This document shows, one piece after another, positions 1 to 14,353 of a stretch of DNA of 64,000 nucleotides (the first letter of the stretch is position 1; each line of letters opens with the position of its first letter). The stretch is from Tubiluchus corallicola. Its lineage: Eukaryota; Priapulida; Priapulimorpha; Priapulimorphida; Tubiluchidae. The stretch lies in the NCBI GenBank assembly GCA_030141605.1, contig JAQGDQ010000031.1:790001-854000 (forward strand), written 5' to 3'. The notes below the pieces were generated by a model, which searched no databases, had not been told where the DNA came from, and saw nothing but the letters and a program-made list of their open reading frames with translations. A program made the translations under genes and the position numbers.

Positions 1-407
1 AAAACAATTCAAATAAAATAACCAATAACTTTACCATTTCTAGCAAGAAATTGAAATCAACCCAAAAACCTGGTAACTTAACTGTATGTTGAGAGACACC
101 ATAAAAGATTGCCTATTATGAAACAGAACTTCAAAGTTAAATAACTGATATTTTTAAAAGAATACGAAATGAATAATGACAGAATACACAGTTACTTAGT
201 GCTTTGTTCATCACAAGACTATATATAACAACACTATCATATCTACATTTTACAAAAATCTCAACCAGAATCACAAATAATGTCAAATAAACTGACCTTG
301 TAAAAAGACATCAATCAATAGCTCATTTAATCGTTTGAATTGAGGTGCCTGTTTCTAGTAAAATCTAGCAAAAGAACTAGTTTAAAACAACAACTTTAAC
401 AGCATAC

Positions 408-3400
408 TTTGTTTTGTAGTATACGTTCTACTATATCAAGTATCTTCCGGGACTGGGAAAAGAATAATGTCCGATGGCCGTCTGCTTTCAGCTGGTCCAG
501 TAAAGGAAACAAAACGACGAACTTTCCAGACTCCATTGTCAGATCAAAATCACTAACGTGATCGATTTTCATATTCATGGCATGAGGAGACGTGTCTGGA
601 CCAGTAGTGTCACCCATATCTAACCTAAACAAAACATAAATCAAATTTGTTATCACAGAATTCCCCACACTTAGTGTTAAGCAAGAGCCAGTGCTTAACT
701 TTTACTGAAGTACAGACAAAATCTTTGAAAGCACCTTCATGTTTAATTTTCAAAATTTTTTCCAGCTGATTCATTGATTTTAGTAATACATTAAAAACAG
801 AAAAAAGCTCTGGTCTGATGGCTCAGCCGACTCTTATTCTGAATAGAGTCTGTCTGTGTTTCTTCGCTATTTCCTTGAGACTGCTGATCTGATTCCAACC
901 AAACTTGCACAGCAGTCTGAACTCTACGTGTGCAATACAAAATTTGGTTGATACGGTGATGATTGTAGCTTAGCAAAGCCTGAAAATATTCTAAAATTGG
1001 TACAACAGCTTGAGAACTGCTGAAGTAGTGAAGTCAATACTCAGTAGTTTACAATCTCTGGTAATTATTTAAAAGACGTCAAAGCCAAAGTTAGGAATTT
1101 TATAATGTCACCTTCACAAAAGTCGTAAGACTTAAATTGAACATCCAAACCGTCAAACATTATCAGCCGCCCGACTTCTTTCTCTACTTTGTTGAAATAA
1201 ATATTTTTGTTAGGCCTTGGTACACTGTTAAAGTACAAAGTGCACAATGAATCCTATGATTGCTGCTGAACATAATTTGCAACTACTGCAATTCTGTGAA
1301 ACTTCACTAATGTCTTGTGAAATTTAGTACTCATATGAATGAAAGACTATAAACAGCTAATATAGATAACACTCTTACACACAAAATTTTGAGTGTTACA
1401 AATAATAGCAAAAAAAACAGAATAAAATATAGCTAGTTGCTGTCGGATTACATTTCAAAAATGTTTAGCTTTCCTATACCCAGTTTCCACAATTATGAAT
1501 TCAGAAATAATAAACATGGCACAACAGATTCACATAGAATACATTTTGAAAAGTCGAAGAAGTTCAGAACTTACCCACTTTCACCATCTAAGCCTAACTG
1601 AGCACAAGCGTTTCTGGACAACAATCTAGGATGATCACAGAGTTTCTTTAAAACAGTCAGCTCAACAAGAGGTGATCGACTCGTCATCAATAACTGTGTG
1701 AATATGTTTTAAAAAATAATTAATAATCTTCATTCAATAAATGGATAGATAGATAAGCAATAGTAAATGATAAGCAAGTAGGTATCAATCAAATTCAGTC
1801 AAAAACATACATCTAACTATTACAAACTTAGATTAAGCATAAACATCACAGTATGACGTGCATAATTAATCGATAGCCGCCGAAAGCACGAATCCCGTGA
1901 AAACGTGGCTTTGGACCCTGAAAACCTGGCTTTGGAGACTTGTTTGCCACGAATGCTATGCAAATTATGCAAAAAAACTTAGGTTACTAAACATACTCAC
2001 TTCCTTTATCTGATCTAGAGCCAAAAAATCCTGGTATATCTTCTGTTGAACATCAGTTAGAAACAACCAAACGATGAACTCATTCTTCTGAGGTAAGTTA
2101 TTTGAAAAGCTAAACAAAGGATAAAGAAAAAGTGTTCTGGCTTCAAACAGCATCCAAAACAACAAAATGGTATCACTGATTCAGTTTAGTAACATATGTA
2201 TGATAGACTGCCTATTATCATTTTGTTGTAGATAATTTCTTTAAAGCACTAGATGAAAAACGTTGTGATGTTAAATGTAAAGATGAATGATTTGGTAATA
2301 CGACATACTTTTTTCTGAAGACAGTTTCCGAAAACAATAACCTCTTCTTCAAACGATATGATACGATGTTATTTTGAACGACAAAAACAACACTGAAAGT
2401 TTGGTTAGTTGTGCAAGGAATCTCAGTGTATTGCAACAGTGTATTTTCTTTTCTAAAAAAAGGAGCAGCTGAGGCAGTGACCAATGGGTCTTTCTCTGCT
2501 CCTACTCACATAATATGTTATAGATTTTGCTTTTACTACGCATTAGTTTCCCTATTAATATATAGATACATGTAATTTATGACAAAGTTTTAGTCTTTGT
2601 TTAGTCATAAAATAATATCAATATGTGACAGATAAACATATTATGTATAGACCTGTTACTACATAATATATTTATTTGTGAACCCATAAATGCGACAATG
2701 CCTCTAAAAATACCGAACTTGGAACACGTGTGTCTATAAACAGACTGAAGACAGCTGCTATTGCATGAACAAATACAAAGAGGTTATTGGTACAACCTTA
2801 TTTCAATAAATAACTCTTTTTTTCGATTTTTTTTTGCATAATCCTAGTGCACAAAGGAAAAAGCTAAATGCTTTTATAAATGTGAGCGATATGTAGTGGT
2901 ACACACCGAATTCAATGCAAAAACTACATTCCTAGAATCATATCGATATGATAACGATAAAAACTAATTTTCCGTATAGATACTATTATCAACACCATAT
3001 TGTTATCGTTAACATTCTTACAAGTCACAACATGTACTAACTTTTGTTGGTCTGCATTAACAGTAGTAACTGACAAGCTATGAGTTTTCTCATTTCCCCT
3101 GTTTTCCTTGTTTCCGTCCGGATCTTCCATATTCACATCAGCCTTCGTTCGGCGTAAGAAGTATGGACGGATGAGTTGCCTCAAACTCTGTGCCATTTCT
3201 TCACCTAATCTTTTCTCACCCGGAGTCGCATCTTTCTCTCTAGACTGCAAAGGAAGCTTAAAAACATGTAAACACGAAACCTTGTGTTTTTGCAGGCACG
3301 CACGCATGTGCACTCACACACACGTACGCACACACACACACACATATATCAGGATCGCACTAAAAACATTTAATATGCAGGGTAATCATATATCAAATTA

Positions 3401-6400
3401 TATATGTAAACAAAGAACAAAAGAATAAGTATCAAGAATAAAAACAGCAATGAGTAAAGAAATTCTCATAAAATGAATTTTTGCATGTATCTCTGTGCAC
3501 TGAAATCACAAATCTAGTTAAGCCACATATTAAAAAAAGGGGGAATAAAAACATACGCACGGCATAAAATTGCACTTTAAAAATAAAAAAGTGAGTTTTA
3601 AAACTGCTTAAAGAAATATTACTCACATTTCCAAAGTAAAAAAACAATTTATTTAAAATACCATATATGGCTTAAATGAAGAGCCGAGACACACATAAAC
3701 CCTTAACCAAAGACTTTATCCTCCTTTTAAGTAAAAGGCAATTGATTAATATTTATTAGTAATATAGAAAGCACATTATACATCTGAAAATATGGCCTTG
3801 CGACACCGTATGTGCAAAAAATTCGCAAAAATTAGAAACGATAAGATATACAGCACAAACTAAATCTAGCAAACAAAAATGTTCCGTGTGTGTAACATGC
3901 ATAAAAATAAAACTATTAAAAGTTACGATATCTTAAAATCTATGAGAAATAAAATGGAATTCTTAAATTTAAAAGTATTTGATTTTCTTCTTAAATGTTG
4001 ACAAAATTAACTAAATTCTCCACCATTGAGACTCCACCAACAATGACACGCTGTTGTAAACAAGCTTTTACATTCAAAATAAATTATGTGCTCCACCGTT
4101 AATCAATATTGTGAAGTGGAGTACTTGAGATGTCATCAGAGGGGCAGAACGTCTAATTAACTACGTCCAACTGGCGATGCATATATTTTACTAACTCACC
4201 CGCTTAATTATGTTGCCATATTCAGCCATGAAAGTTCTCATTGTTCCTAACAGCGCCCCCTTCTGTACAAAGTCATATAACGCCCACAACTCCTGCAACA
4301 TTAGTATAAACAATTAGAAATCTGGAAAGTTTTTCGAGGCTATAGGCCTGTAATAACAAATACAGTTATGTGATATTACACCACTGCTAAAATAGTGAGG
4401 AGGTTTTAAATAGGAAAGCGACATCTCCAAATGCTCTATCCGGTCCAATTTTAGATATCACGACATGGCAGAACAATACACAATGTCTGTTAGTGCTACT
4501 TGTGTTAAAATGATAACCCGTCAGACCAGGAAATTAAAAGACTTCTTCTACTAAGTGAACCATCAAATTTAAATGAGGTGAACAAAAAAGGAATAATTCC
4601 ATTTAGTCATGAAATCAAGACAGAATTGTTGAAAAAACTTAATACGTTAGTACAAAAGGTTTTTGGTTCAATTGCGTATTTGAGAGATATCTAAAGTAAT
4701 GAACTCACAAAGTTAAAATGGTTGAAACTCGTGCTCAAAATCATGTACTTAAGCTGAAAACCGTGATTACATTTCTTTAACTGAGAATACTACATAAGAA
4801 ATGTAAAAATTTATTCTATATCACCATTGCGCAGCAGTTCACATTATTAACGGACAAAGTGTGAATAGTTTTGCTAAAATTCAAGTGCTTGTGAGTTTGT
4901 TTTGACACTGCTCAGATACGATATATTGGAACCAGATCTGACATATTTGATTTTGATACCAGTAAGTAACAATTAGGTGTGTCTTTGCATTTTTGAACTT
5001 TGAAACTTTATTACCTAGAATGCTTCTAAAATGTAAAATTGCAGTGAAAGCAATTTTACCGATGTAAAGTTTTTTCAATATTTCTGTTTAATTTTGCAGC
5101 TTTTCTAGGAAATTTGGTTACTCACTTTGCAGTATAACCTCAAATACATAAACCATTAAAATGACACAACAAAAGAATGCCAATGTATATTCAAACAAAT
5201 CATTTATCTGGTTAAACTCAAAAATGCATTTACAACCAACCCTCAAGTCATTCTGTAGGGGCGTCCCGCTCAACACAAACCGAGTCCTTGCTGAAATAGC
5301 ATGAGCTGCTTTTGCTGTCTTGGTAGGATTCTTGATTTTGTGACCCTCATCTAGAATAACTACATCCTAGATATCAATACAAATTAATACAATCGTTCCA
5401 CAAATGAACATGAGTGCCAAAATATAGCAGAGTATTATATTTCTGAAAACCTATTTTGACCATTTTCTTTGCTTTGCTAAAAATCGATGGTGTTACATAA
5501 GCATCGTACACCCTGTTCAAAATCAGGCTACCATCAGGCTGCATTGGCCAGAACCCCAAAATATGTAACATTTTTCTAAAAACCGAAAGGCAAGTTAGCT
5601 GAAAAAGTGCAGGTCATGTCTCCTCCCAGATATCTCATCATCTGTGTAATTGCTAGTCAGCTTCTGAATAATGGCACTTGGAGTCATTAAAAATGAATTT
5701 ATATAAATGTTGAAAGAAGTGTAGATTTGTAAATCTACAAGCAAACCAAAAGCAAATCATGGAGATTGTAAAAAAGGTTTCTCGTTGCTAGCTGGTGCAA
5801 TTTTTACTTCCTAACTTAAAGCAAATGGCTCTGCTGATGCACATCAGTCAACCAGGCATAAAGGAAAACTGACAAAAAGATGGCACCTATGGAACTGTAT
5901 TGTGATTAAGATCACTTACCCAAGTGAAATGTTTGCCTCTGTAGTTTGATAATTCTTCCCAAGACGTTGAAATCGTCCCGTAAGTTGTCATAAGAACGCC
6001 ACCTCGTCGTTGCACTTTATCCAGAGCGCGCTCTTTTTCTTTTTTGCTACTGCCATGATACACATGCACTATGATGCCAGGAGCCCTGCAATACAATTTG
6101 CATAAGAAAAAAGTTATACAAGTTGAGGTTGACTGCTTTAACAAACATACTCCTTGATAGTGAAATTTGGTAGTGCCTTTTAGTGATGGGCAATTTAGAA
6201 ATTTTGTAATTCATTTACAATCTTGCTTTTGCAATTCGATATCACGACCAAGCTTTCACGACGATTTTTAGTGTTTTACTTACATTTTTCAATGGTTGCA
6301 GCAAAATATAACCTATAACTTCTTCACAGCTTTTGTCGCTGTTTGACATTTTCATACTAGCAAACTATTTTTATAGGCACTCATCGCTTTTTCACTATCA

Positions 6401-9400
6401 ACTTTATAACTATGTAACTACATCCATCGTGTGACAGCAAATTTGAAGTCCCCTGTTTGCAACAAGGTTGTTCGCAATTGTGCGCATCATGTAAGGTGAG
6501 GAAAAATGAAGAGAAAACGCAAAGATACTGTTTATTTGTGCTAAAATACTGCGTTTTAGTCAGCGTGTCACCTTTACTATTTATGATTAATTGAACTGCT
6601 ATTCAATTATCGATTATATGGATTCATACGTGCTTGTAATCTATTAATCTGTTAATCGCTGGGACCATAACTTTTGTTGGTGCTTTTAATTGCATATGTA
6701 CTTTATTTTATGCAACATGAAACATAGTTTTAGGGTCCACCAGTTATTCAACAGATTAAATAATAAAATTATTTAAAGTTATTACATCTGTTGGAATCAA
6801 AATCAAGTCCATCATATATATTTTGCATAATTCTGGTCTTATGAGACAACCCGTTTTGTCTGTATACTCACTAAATTCTAATGTTATTTAAGTTTTTACA
6901 TCCCAGAATAGGATATCTAGTACTTGCTTGCATTGTTGTTCTTCTTCTTCTTGTGAACAGTTCATTTTGAAGTTGCGGTTCTCGGAACACGGTTTATTTA
7001 GTTCGCATTGCATAATGCACTTAGGGATGTTATGGCTTACTAAAACTCGTTATGTTAGTAAACGCCCTAATATTTCACTAGATGAGATGTTTTTTGCCTT
7101 TAAGTTCCAAAATCATTTCCAAGCGCAAAGATTTATCACACAAACATGAAGCAAAGTGGTACGTAGTAAGCAAAAACTTATTATAGCAGCAAAATACTAT
7201 CACGATTGGCAATTTATGCAAAACATTGGCAGTACTGATTTTCATCTACCTTAACAGTCGTCAGATGGTTTCACATTGCAGCAGTTTAAAAAATTTCCAT
7301 TATATACAAGAGCTATAGCATGATCACAGAAAACTAGCTCTTGTTACTATATTATAGTGGTAATTAAAGAGACTTCTTGATCAAAAATCCAGAATTTACA
7401 TAACTGTTAATACTCAAGTATTTAAGCTTGTACAGAAATTTATATTTCTTATTAAGCGCTTATAACCACTGTATTAGTTTACATTGTTTACGATGCGAAA
7501 GCAATACTATGGTTATTTTCAACATTATGCTATGTATGTATATCTACTGCTAGTATTATACTGTAATGCTTCTACTGTTTATTTGTTGTCTGCACTCTTC
7601 TAAGTGTTATGTCCCATCAGCAAGAACGTTTATCTGCTGTAACACTGTCTTGTTCAATCACTCGTATCGCTCTCATTATTACAATAAAACTACGTTTAAA
7701 CTAAAATCCAAAATTATAATTGACACTAATGACGCAGAAAAAAATTTTGTGACTAACAATTATCGACATAAAAAATGTTACTTTTATGCTTTTGATTTTA
7801 CCAGTTATCAAATTCTTTCTCCCAATTTGGAATAAGGGATACGGGCATCACGATGAGAACTGAGTTCAGACGACCAGCATCAAACATTCCACTTAGAAAG
7901 CCGATTACTTGAATAGTTTTCCCTAACCTATAATAAATATAAAATTGTAATTACTATATGTGTGCTTGCAAACCAAAATGCTCCACAAGTAGGAATAGCT
8001 AAAACCATGTTATGCTTGAAAATAGAATGCACCAAAAATTGGGCCAGATATTAACTTTTTTTATAAAAGCAAAAGCTAAATATATTGTAATTTTATATTC
8101 TAGCATCAAATCATCAGGAAAATGTTAAAAAAATACTAAAAATTTTGTTTTATAACTCTTACCCACTTCGCCTAAAAACTAGTGTTGCGTTTGTCACAGA
8201 CATTTTCAAATGCCGATAGTAGCTTGTGGAAGCTGTTATTTTGTTTCCTTTTGTCAAGGCCAGATTTTTGTCCGGAAGAGCCATCTACTGAATTTAAATA
8301 TAATTTCAATATGCTCTTGCAAAGTCCATAGCAACCATCCGTTCATTCGGTTGCTAATTCCTTTGCGAAAAACAATGGCAAAATTTGACAGCGATTTTCT
8401 CAATATTATGTTTTTCAGTGAGCAGCGTGCATTTCAACTTCAACGTGGATTGTATCAGCGTAGAAATAACATAGCTTGGTATCAAAATAATCTTCAAGAA
8501 TTGGAGATTCAGGATGTGCGAACAACTAAAAAAGTTTAATTGCTAACTCATGGACCTTTTTTTGCAAGACACATATTATTGTAATTCAATAAATACATGC
8601 ACTTTTTCAAATTATATTCTAAGCTTGTAAATATATGGAAAATTAAAAAATTGAGCGAGGCTGAATTCTCATTTTTTATCAGTGCAAAAATCCATCAAAA
8701 AGTGCAAACAATATTCTGCTCATTATACTAAACTTACCCCATATCATCTCCTAAAATGCCTCCAGTACGCTTTTGGTGTAAGTCGTGCAACCATTGTACG
8801 CCCTCTACCTGATACCTGTACAGACGATCATAGATTTCTTTATACAACACAAAGCCATTCTTCATTTGAACCATTGTACTGTCTTCTTCTTCTTTTTCTT
8901 CAGTGACATCATTCTCTTTCATGAATGCCTACAAGAAAGTACAAATAAATTGTTAACCTGTAGCTTTACAGTGAAATGAAAAACGTGAAGATCATAGATT
9001 TTAAAGTCATGCTAATATGTAGAAAAGATGAATTCATAACTTGTGAGAATTCCAGGACTTTGACTAACCATCCACTGAAATTTAATAAGCAACATCAACT
9101 TTAACGAACACACCCTCTCTCTCTTTTTAAACCTGGTCTAATTTAAAATTTGTTTAAGTATAAAGCCAAACATTCAAGATTCAAGATTAAAAGAGTCATA
9201 ATCATTGATAAATAATGAAAAAACACAAACATTGTTAGTGAAAGAAATACAGGAAATCTGCTACACTAAATCTGTTGATAACAAAAAGTTTGAGCAAAAG
9301 ACATGAGACAACAGTTTTATTTATGTTATAGCACAGTGATGTAATAATGTTGTAAACTTTAAAGCACAAGAAAACCATTCACTTACATAAAGCTTTAAAA

Positions 9401-10069
9401 AAAAATTTTTTTTGAAATTTTATACCACTTAAATGTTGTCTTATTGCACACAGGGCTTGCATTAACAGTAACAATGTATAAAACTTGAGAATTTAAATTT
9501 CCGCGATGACTGTTAGGCACAGCCATTTTGACAGTAAGTCATTTGAAACAAGTTTAGATAATACTGAAGCTTGAAAAAATAATCAAAGCATTCGTAGCAA
9601 AGACTTCACTAACTAAGCAAAATTATAACATCTTATCAATAAGAATAAAAATAGTTCTTTTGTGAGTCAGTGGTCCAACACTGGGAAGGTCAGTCAGTGA
9701 TATTTGACCAATTGGCGCAAACATTTTAAATTATTAAGAATTTCCTATTATTAAGAAGTTACACAAATCTTTCAAACAGGCAAGCGTAATGCTAAGTAAT
9801 ATAACTGTGCATGGAAAGCCTTTTGTAACATAGTTTAACATTGCCTTTTCTTAGTCTTTAAAATAAACACTGATAAGTCAAAACTTTCTAATTAGATATA
9901 TAACCTCTATTTTTGTAATTCGGCGTTTAACTTTTTCAGAAGGGAATATGTCATATGCCAATTTGAAACTGGTTATGGATGCCACAAGTTGTCCTTCCTC
10001 TGCTTGCTGTCTTGCCTTTTTTACTAGTTTATAGAACCTCTCTTTGTCGCGTTCCGTCACACCATCCAT
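408..10069 (-). CDS. ERCC6L: ERCC6L/PICH-like SNF2 DNA translocase, N-terminal half (3' part off window)
   Basis: Ten coding exons, all phase-consistent: 10069-9905, 8928-8738, 7927-7802, 6085-5920, 5366-5241, 4292-4200, 3244-3042, 2109-2001, 1693-1575, 624-408 (about 505 residues). Exon 1 starts at the ATG of MDGVTERDK and encodes the TPR-like N-terminus typical of ERCC6L. Walker A reads GDDMGLGKT across an intron; helicase motif II is DEGH (human ERCC6L has DEAH); motif III region SGTPLQND; the lobe 1/2 linker carries REKDATPGEK and YFLRRTK; KKLCDHPRLLS and LFFSQSRKILDIVER follow. In the family this ATPase coats ultrafine anaphase DNA bridges at centromeres. The rest of lobe 2 (QVGGVGL, QAVDR region) and the C-terminus lie left of base 1. 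The linker contains a KEN tripeptide. Orthology to ERCC6L rather than ERCC6 rests on the N-terminus and on the 31-residue exon at 4200-4292. Confidence 0.93.
3305..3350. repeat. (CA)n microsatellite in an ERCC6L intron
   Basis: An imperfect run of CA dinucleotides that turns into TA dinucleotides. It sits in the intron just upstream of the exon at 3042-3244. Confidence 0.85.
7404..7612 (+). repeat. LINE 3' untranslated end (copy 1), in an ERCC6L intron
   Basis: This stretch closely matches 35158-35360 base by base, with shared runs such as ATTTAAGCTTGTACAGAAAT and ACTGTAATGCTTCTACTGTT. At 35 kb the same sequence directly follows a reverse-transcriptase zinc-knuckle ORF end, so this copy is read as a 5'-truncated LINE 3' UTR. 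It lies antisense to the ERCC6L transcript. Confidence 0.75.
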
Positions 10070-10708
10070 AATACCATGCTAGTCTTGTCAGAGAACTAGT
10101 TAGGACAGATTACGATATCGCTGAAACAAATAAATACTGTGTAAAAGATCAAGATGGCAGTCATGACATCGCAACACGGATTGAAACCAAGAGTAAATTT
10201 ATGTACTGACTAAAGCACCTTCACTATAATAAAGACGTTACAGTAGCATATTTTTGTCTTGCTACTTATCTTAATACATGACTTTAATATTCACTAGTTA
10301 ATAAGACAACCCAAAAGTAACATGGACTTATTAGCAAATGCATCTCCTATGTAAATTGTGATGTGAGAATAACAGAGTTCCAAGTGATGTCAGGGTTCTC
10401 ACAGAATTTTATTAAAATAAATTTCCCTGACTTTTCCCTGACCAAATATTGATTTTCCATGATCAAGATATGCAGAAATTGTATTACCAGGATACATATT
10501 CAAACATTTTTGAGTACGGACATTTCATACATGTATATAAAATACCGTTTAAACGAAATATAATAATCTTTTGCTGGGCTTCGTGACCGTCTCATAGACT
10601 TTTTTCAATACCTCACTGAGTTGTGCATGGTCGTGAGTCTAAGTTATTTGTGCAATCAGCTAGAACCAACATTAAATCACACTTCTTTGGGCATCGTGTA
10701 GTTCAACC

Positions 10709-11395
10709 ATGGAATCATGGTATCAAATGCCATTTAACACAGTTAAATGCAAAACTTTACATCTAGGGAACAACCATGACGAATTTAACTACTTCATGAG
10801 TGATACGTCAGGCTGGCAGAGATTCATAACGCAAATTGAGTGTCAAAAGGATCTTGGGGTATATGTGGATAACAAGCTGACATTTAGCCAACATATTGAT
10901 GAAGTCACCAAGAAAGCAAGAAAGAGGCTTTGGTTAATTAGAACTTTGAGTTTCCTAGATATCCTAATGTTTCTGATTTTATACAAAACATCTGTCCGTC
11001 CTATCCTTAACTATCATATGAAATCTCTAGACTGAATGCAATAAGAAAAGTGGAATCTGTCCAACATAGAGCTACAAAATTAGTTCCCGGCCATGAGCCA
11101 TCTGACATATTCAGAACGGATGAGGAATTTGAAACTCCCTTCATTGAGATTTCGAAGAAGTGATTTGATCCTGATGTTTCGTATCAAGAACAATCTGACT
11201 AAACTACAGCCTGGTCGTTATTTTGCTAATAATGTACGAGGTACTAGATATAAAGTTATTAAGCCCAGATGCAGAAACAGGAATAGGTTTATGTTCAGGA
11301 CTGTCAATGACAGGAATTCATTAAATACTAAGATATGGTGTGCCACTAATGCTTCACACTTTAAGACACAACTGGATTAGTATTGGAAAGACCAT
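10709..11395 (+). mobile_element. Decayed non-LTR retrotransposon, C-terminal end of reverse transcriptase (CR1/jockey-like)
   Basis: Three frames in series carry the usual C-terminal RT signature. 10709-11035 encodes VKCKTLHLGNN, DLGVYVDNKLTFSQHID and YKTSVRPILNY. Around 11036-11100 another frame gives KVESVQHRATKLVPG. 11093-11380 gives SERMRNLKLPSLRFRRSD and a FRTVNDRNSLN segment. Two frame changes and missing upstream RT motifs mark it as a dead 5'-truncated copy. The family type comes from motif pattern only; the clade is uncertain. Confidence 0.85.
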
Positions 11396-11846
11396 CCTGA
11401 AATGTATCACAACCCACTTCAGCCTGAATGGACTTTATTGGCGGAGAATTAAAGACTCCCACCTGATTATACACCACAATGACAGTTATTATAGTATTAA
11501 CAGTTACAGTGTTTAACTGGACCCACAACGTTATGTATCCATCCATCCGTCTGGTGCCTAAATCCCTTTTATATCAGGGCGAATATATCAGGTATATAAT
11601 GAAGTATTGCAAGCATGAGCAAAAAGCTATTAGCTTTGGCCCGATCATCGAAGGTAATCATCTTTCATCATCAACCAGTTAACAGTTTCAAAGGCTATGC
11701 TTACCATAATGGTGAGCACGTTGTGATATTTGTCATACGTAACAAAGCAGTTATCTTCACATAATTAAAGGGCAATTCATTGTGCTCTTTGTGGACAGAT
11801 ATTTACAAAAAACGTGCTCTGCCTCCAATCATACCTAAAAGATATT

Positions 11847-12040
11847 AATATAGGAGACCTTTAGTGCATAAATATCTGTCTAGAACATTTTTGAAACTGT
11901 CGATCGTATGTAATTCTATGACTTCTTCCGATAAGGAATTAGAGAGGACATGAGGACCGTTTATTTCTTTGGATGAGGTATTCTTTGTGGTTCGAGCAAT
12001 TTATGGTTGTCAATTCATACTCCCAGAGAATTGTGAGCCT
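11847..12040 (-). mobile_element. Second LINE 3' coding end, opposite orientation
   Basis: The minus strand encodes NSLSEEVIELHTIDSFKNVL followed by DRYLCTKGLLY and a stop. This matches the typical last residues of CR1-like LINE ORF2 (WNSLPEEVV...FKNRLD pattern). Upstream on the same strand the frame reads ARTTKNTSSKEINGPHVL. It lies tail to tail with the plus-strand fragment ending near 11395. Confidence 0.65.
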
Positions 12041-12049
12041 GCTATTCTA

Positions 12050-14340
12050 TTATGTAGACCTAGATATTATGCCATCTGCACTAATGCTTTAATAAGAAGC
12101 CTATCACGCATAATTTTCATATGTTAAAATTTTGCAACTTTTGAATAAACTACTATATAAACAACTAAGTTCTATACAACGCTGCGCATTACTTATCAAC
12201 AATGTGCTTTACTCAGAAATATCAAAGATAAAATTAAGAATTGCGAAATCTGAAGTCACATTAATTAATCGCCACAATTACCGTACTAAAGTCTTCTTCT
12301 CTGAACGGCCGTAATAGATAATTCCAAATTCGCGCGTTAATGGCTCATATTTTTTTCGCTAGGTGTCAGGCAATTCGAATTCACATTCACGTGGATTGGA
12401 AATGGTAAATACTTAACAAATTTTTATGAGCTGTTTTCTTATATTTTAATGATCTGTATGTTTTTTATCCTGGTGTACTGACTTTTGAATGACAAAATTA
12501 ATGTGGAGATAAAGAATTCTGTTAATTCGTACTCGGTTGCAGCTGAATGATTGGGCTTAACATGATGTTGTCATGCTTTGGGTTGAGCATTGTGTCGAAG
12601 TTTTGCTCATCTCGTTTTTATTCTAATATCGTAACTCTCGCCACTATTTAGACTAAAAAAAGTGTATAAACCAAATAAGGTCCATTGGAGAATCCCGGGT
12701 TAAAATAAGGAGTTTAAGTTCATAAGTTTTAGGGTGGTAAAAATTGGCAAAATCATCTGTTAATTTCATGCATAGTGTAAGAATAAGAATCCTTTTATTT
12801 CACACACATGGCTAGTACTAGTACTACATCAAGATGCAACAAAACAATGGGAAATGTGAGGGCAGCATACGACCATACAGTCCTGTACATGTTGCTCTTA
12901 TTCTAATATTAAACTGTATAAAATACTGTAGTTGTACAGAAATAATTATAATAATATAGTACAATAATTTAATGAAGTAGCGCAGAAATTGCAAACATTT
13001 TACACTTAGAATTGAGAATACCTCTATAAATACATAACAAATTGAATAGTAGTAAGCTATAAAGGTGCATGTAAACTTACTATTTACCTGTTTTGCTACA
13101 GGATGACTGTATATTACTATAAACAATTTTAAATAATAGGAAATAAATATATATACTTTTGCATGCAAAATAATCGTGTACTTGATCAGTATATATATAT
13201 ATATACTCGAATAATACCATATGAGTAATTACCATTACAGTAGATTACCGTAGATCGACAAGGCGAAGCCTATAAATAGGCTTTTTGCCAATAGTTGTCT
13301 CTCTTGATAAACCTCTGTTAATTGTTTTATCACACATTTTCTCTCTCGTGTTTTATATTTATGTTGTCTCTCAAGTGGAAGTGCTGCCTAGCGGCAGTTG
13401 TCATAGTATGGTGAGGAAGCAAGGTCAGTGGTGGTATGGCAAATGGGTCAAATGTGTTGATTTATGATAAACTGAACTGTAATACTATAATTGTATCTGT
13501 AAGAATAATTATGGAGAAATTCACTATGTAGTATGAGTGTAGTAACACTAATGAGGAGTATGCCATTCAGGACAATATGTCGTAGGCAAAGCTAGCAAAA
13601 ATGAACCACTCAAGTACCGTACCGTACATTTATAGGTAGAATACGTATTTTTGTAAAACACAGAACGCCATTTTACAGGAGAGAGCGTATGCAGATTCTG
13701 CATGTCATTTATAGGTGGTAGCTGCTATTGCATCATACTATTACGATTTTATGCAAAAACAAAATATAGTTCAGTGTTTCTTACTCATTTACATATAAAC
13801 ACAAAATTTTAAATCATTGTTAGAATACAGGATCGATGTGTCAAGTTTTTATTGCTATTGCAATTAAAAGAACTAATTTCGTTTTGTAGGTGATGTCAGT
13901 TACTAAACCCAAGTAGAAAATTGTTTTTAACCATTTTTTCTGCACCATTTTTTCTCTCATCATGTTGTATTGTTCACTATGAAATTACCTGAAGAAGTGA
14001 TGAACAGTAACATATCAAGATTCACATCTTTTCAAATTTAAACTTTGTAAATTTGTTAGCTTAAAAGCCTCAAACTGTCTGCCACTTTATATACCTCGTT
14101 ACTAAATGCAGAATATGTGTTATGTTTTGTTAAGATACCTAACCGTGTATCTCTACTTTACTTTATACTTAGCAAATACACTTGAAGAATTGTCACCTAT
14201 TTTAAAAGTTATACGTTTACTTAAAAAAGTTTATTTGTTCCTTTGTATGCGTAAGTAAAATTACTGCCAAGTCAGCATAATGCAGCCTCTAGTTTTACAG
14301 GTATGTTAGAGCATTTTGTCAAAAGGAGTAAAACGTTGGA
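12050..14340. other. Intergenic spacer with no recognisable gene
   Basis: AT-rich sequence between the LINE debris and RALBP1. It has a short (AT)n run at 13187-13204 and scattered ORFs of up to about 114 codons with no family features. The RALBP1 promoter and 5' UTR must lie at its right end, but no TATA box or initiator could be assigned with confidence. Confidence 0.5.
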
Positions 14341-14353
14341 GTAAAAAGGGGCA

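Noticed and set aside
1-407. A further ERCC6L exon at the left edge
   Set aside because: No match to the next conserved helicase block (LRIDG, QVGGVGL) on the minus strand; it reads as intron.
8210-8539. A 109-codon plus-strand ORF in an ERCC6L intron
   Set aside because: No recognisable family features; could be transposon debris, but no supporting motif was found.
13981-14030. A CTGAAGA...GTAAC string resembling a hammerhead core
   Set aside because: No stem II or GAAA element in the right place; a chance match.
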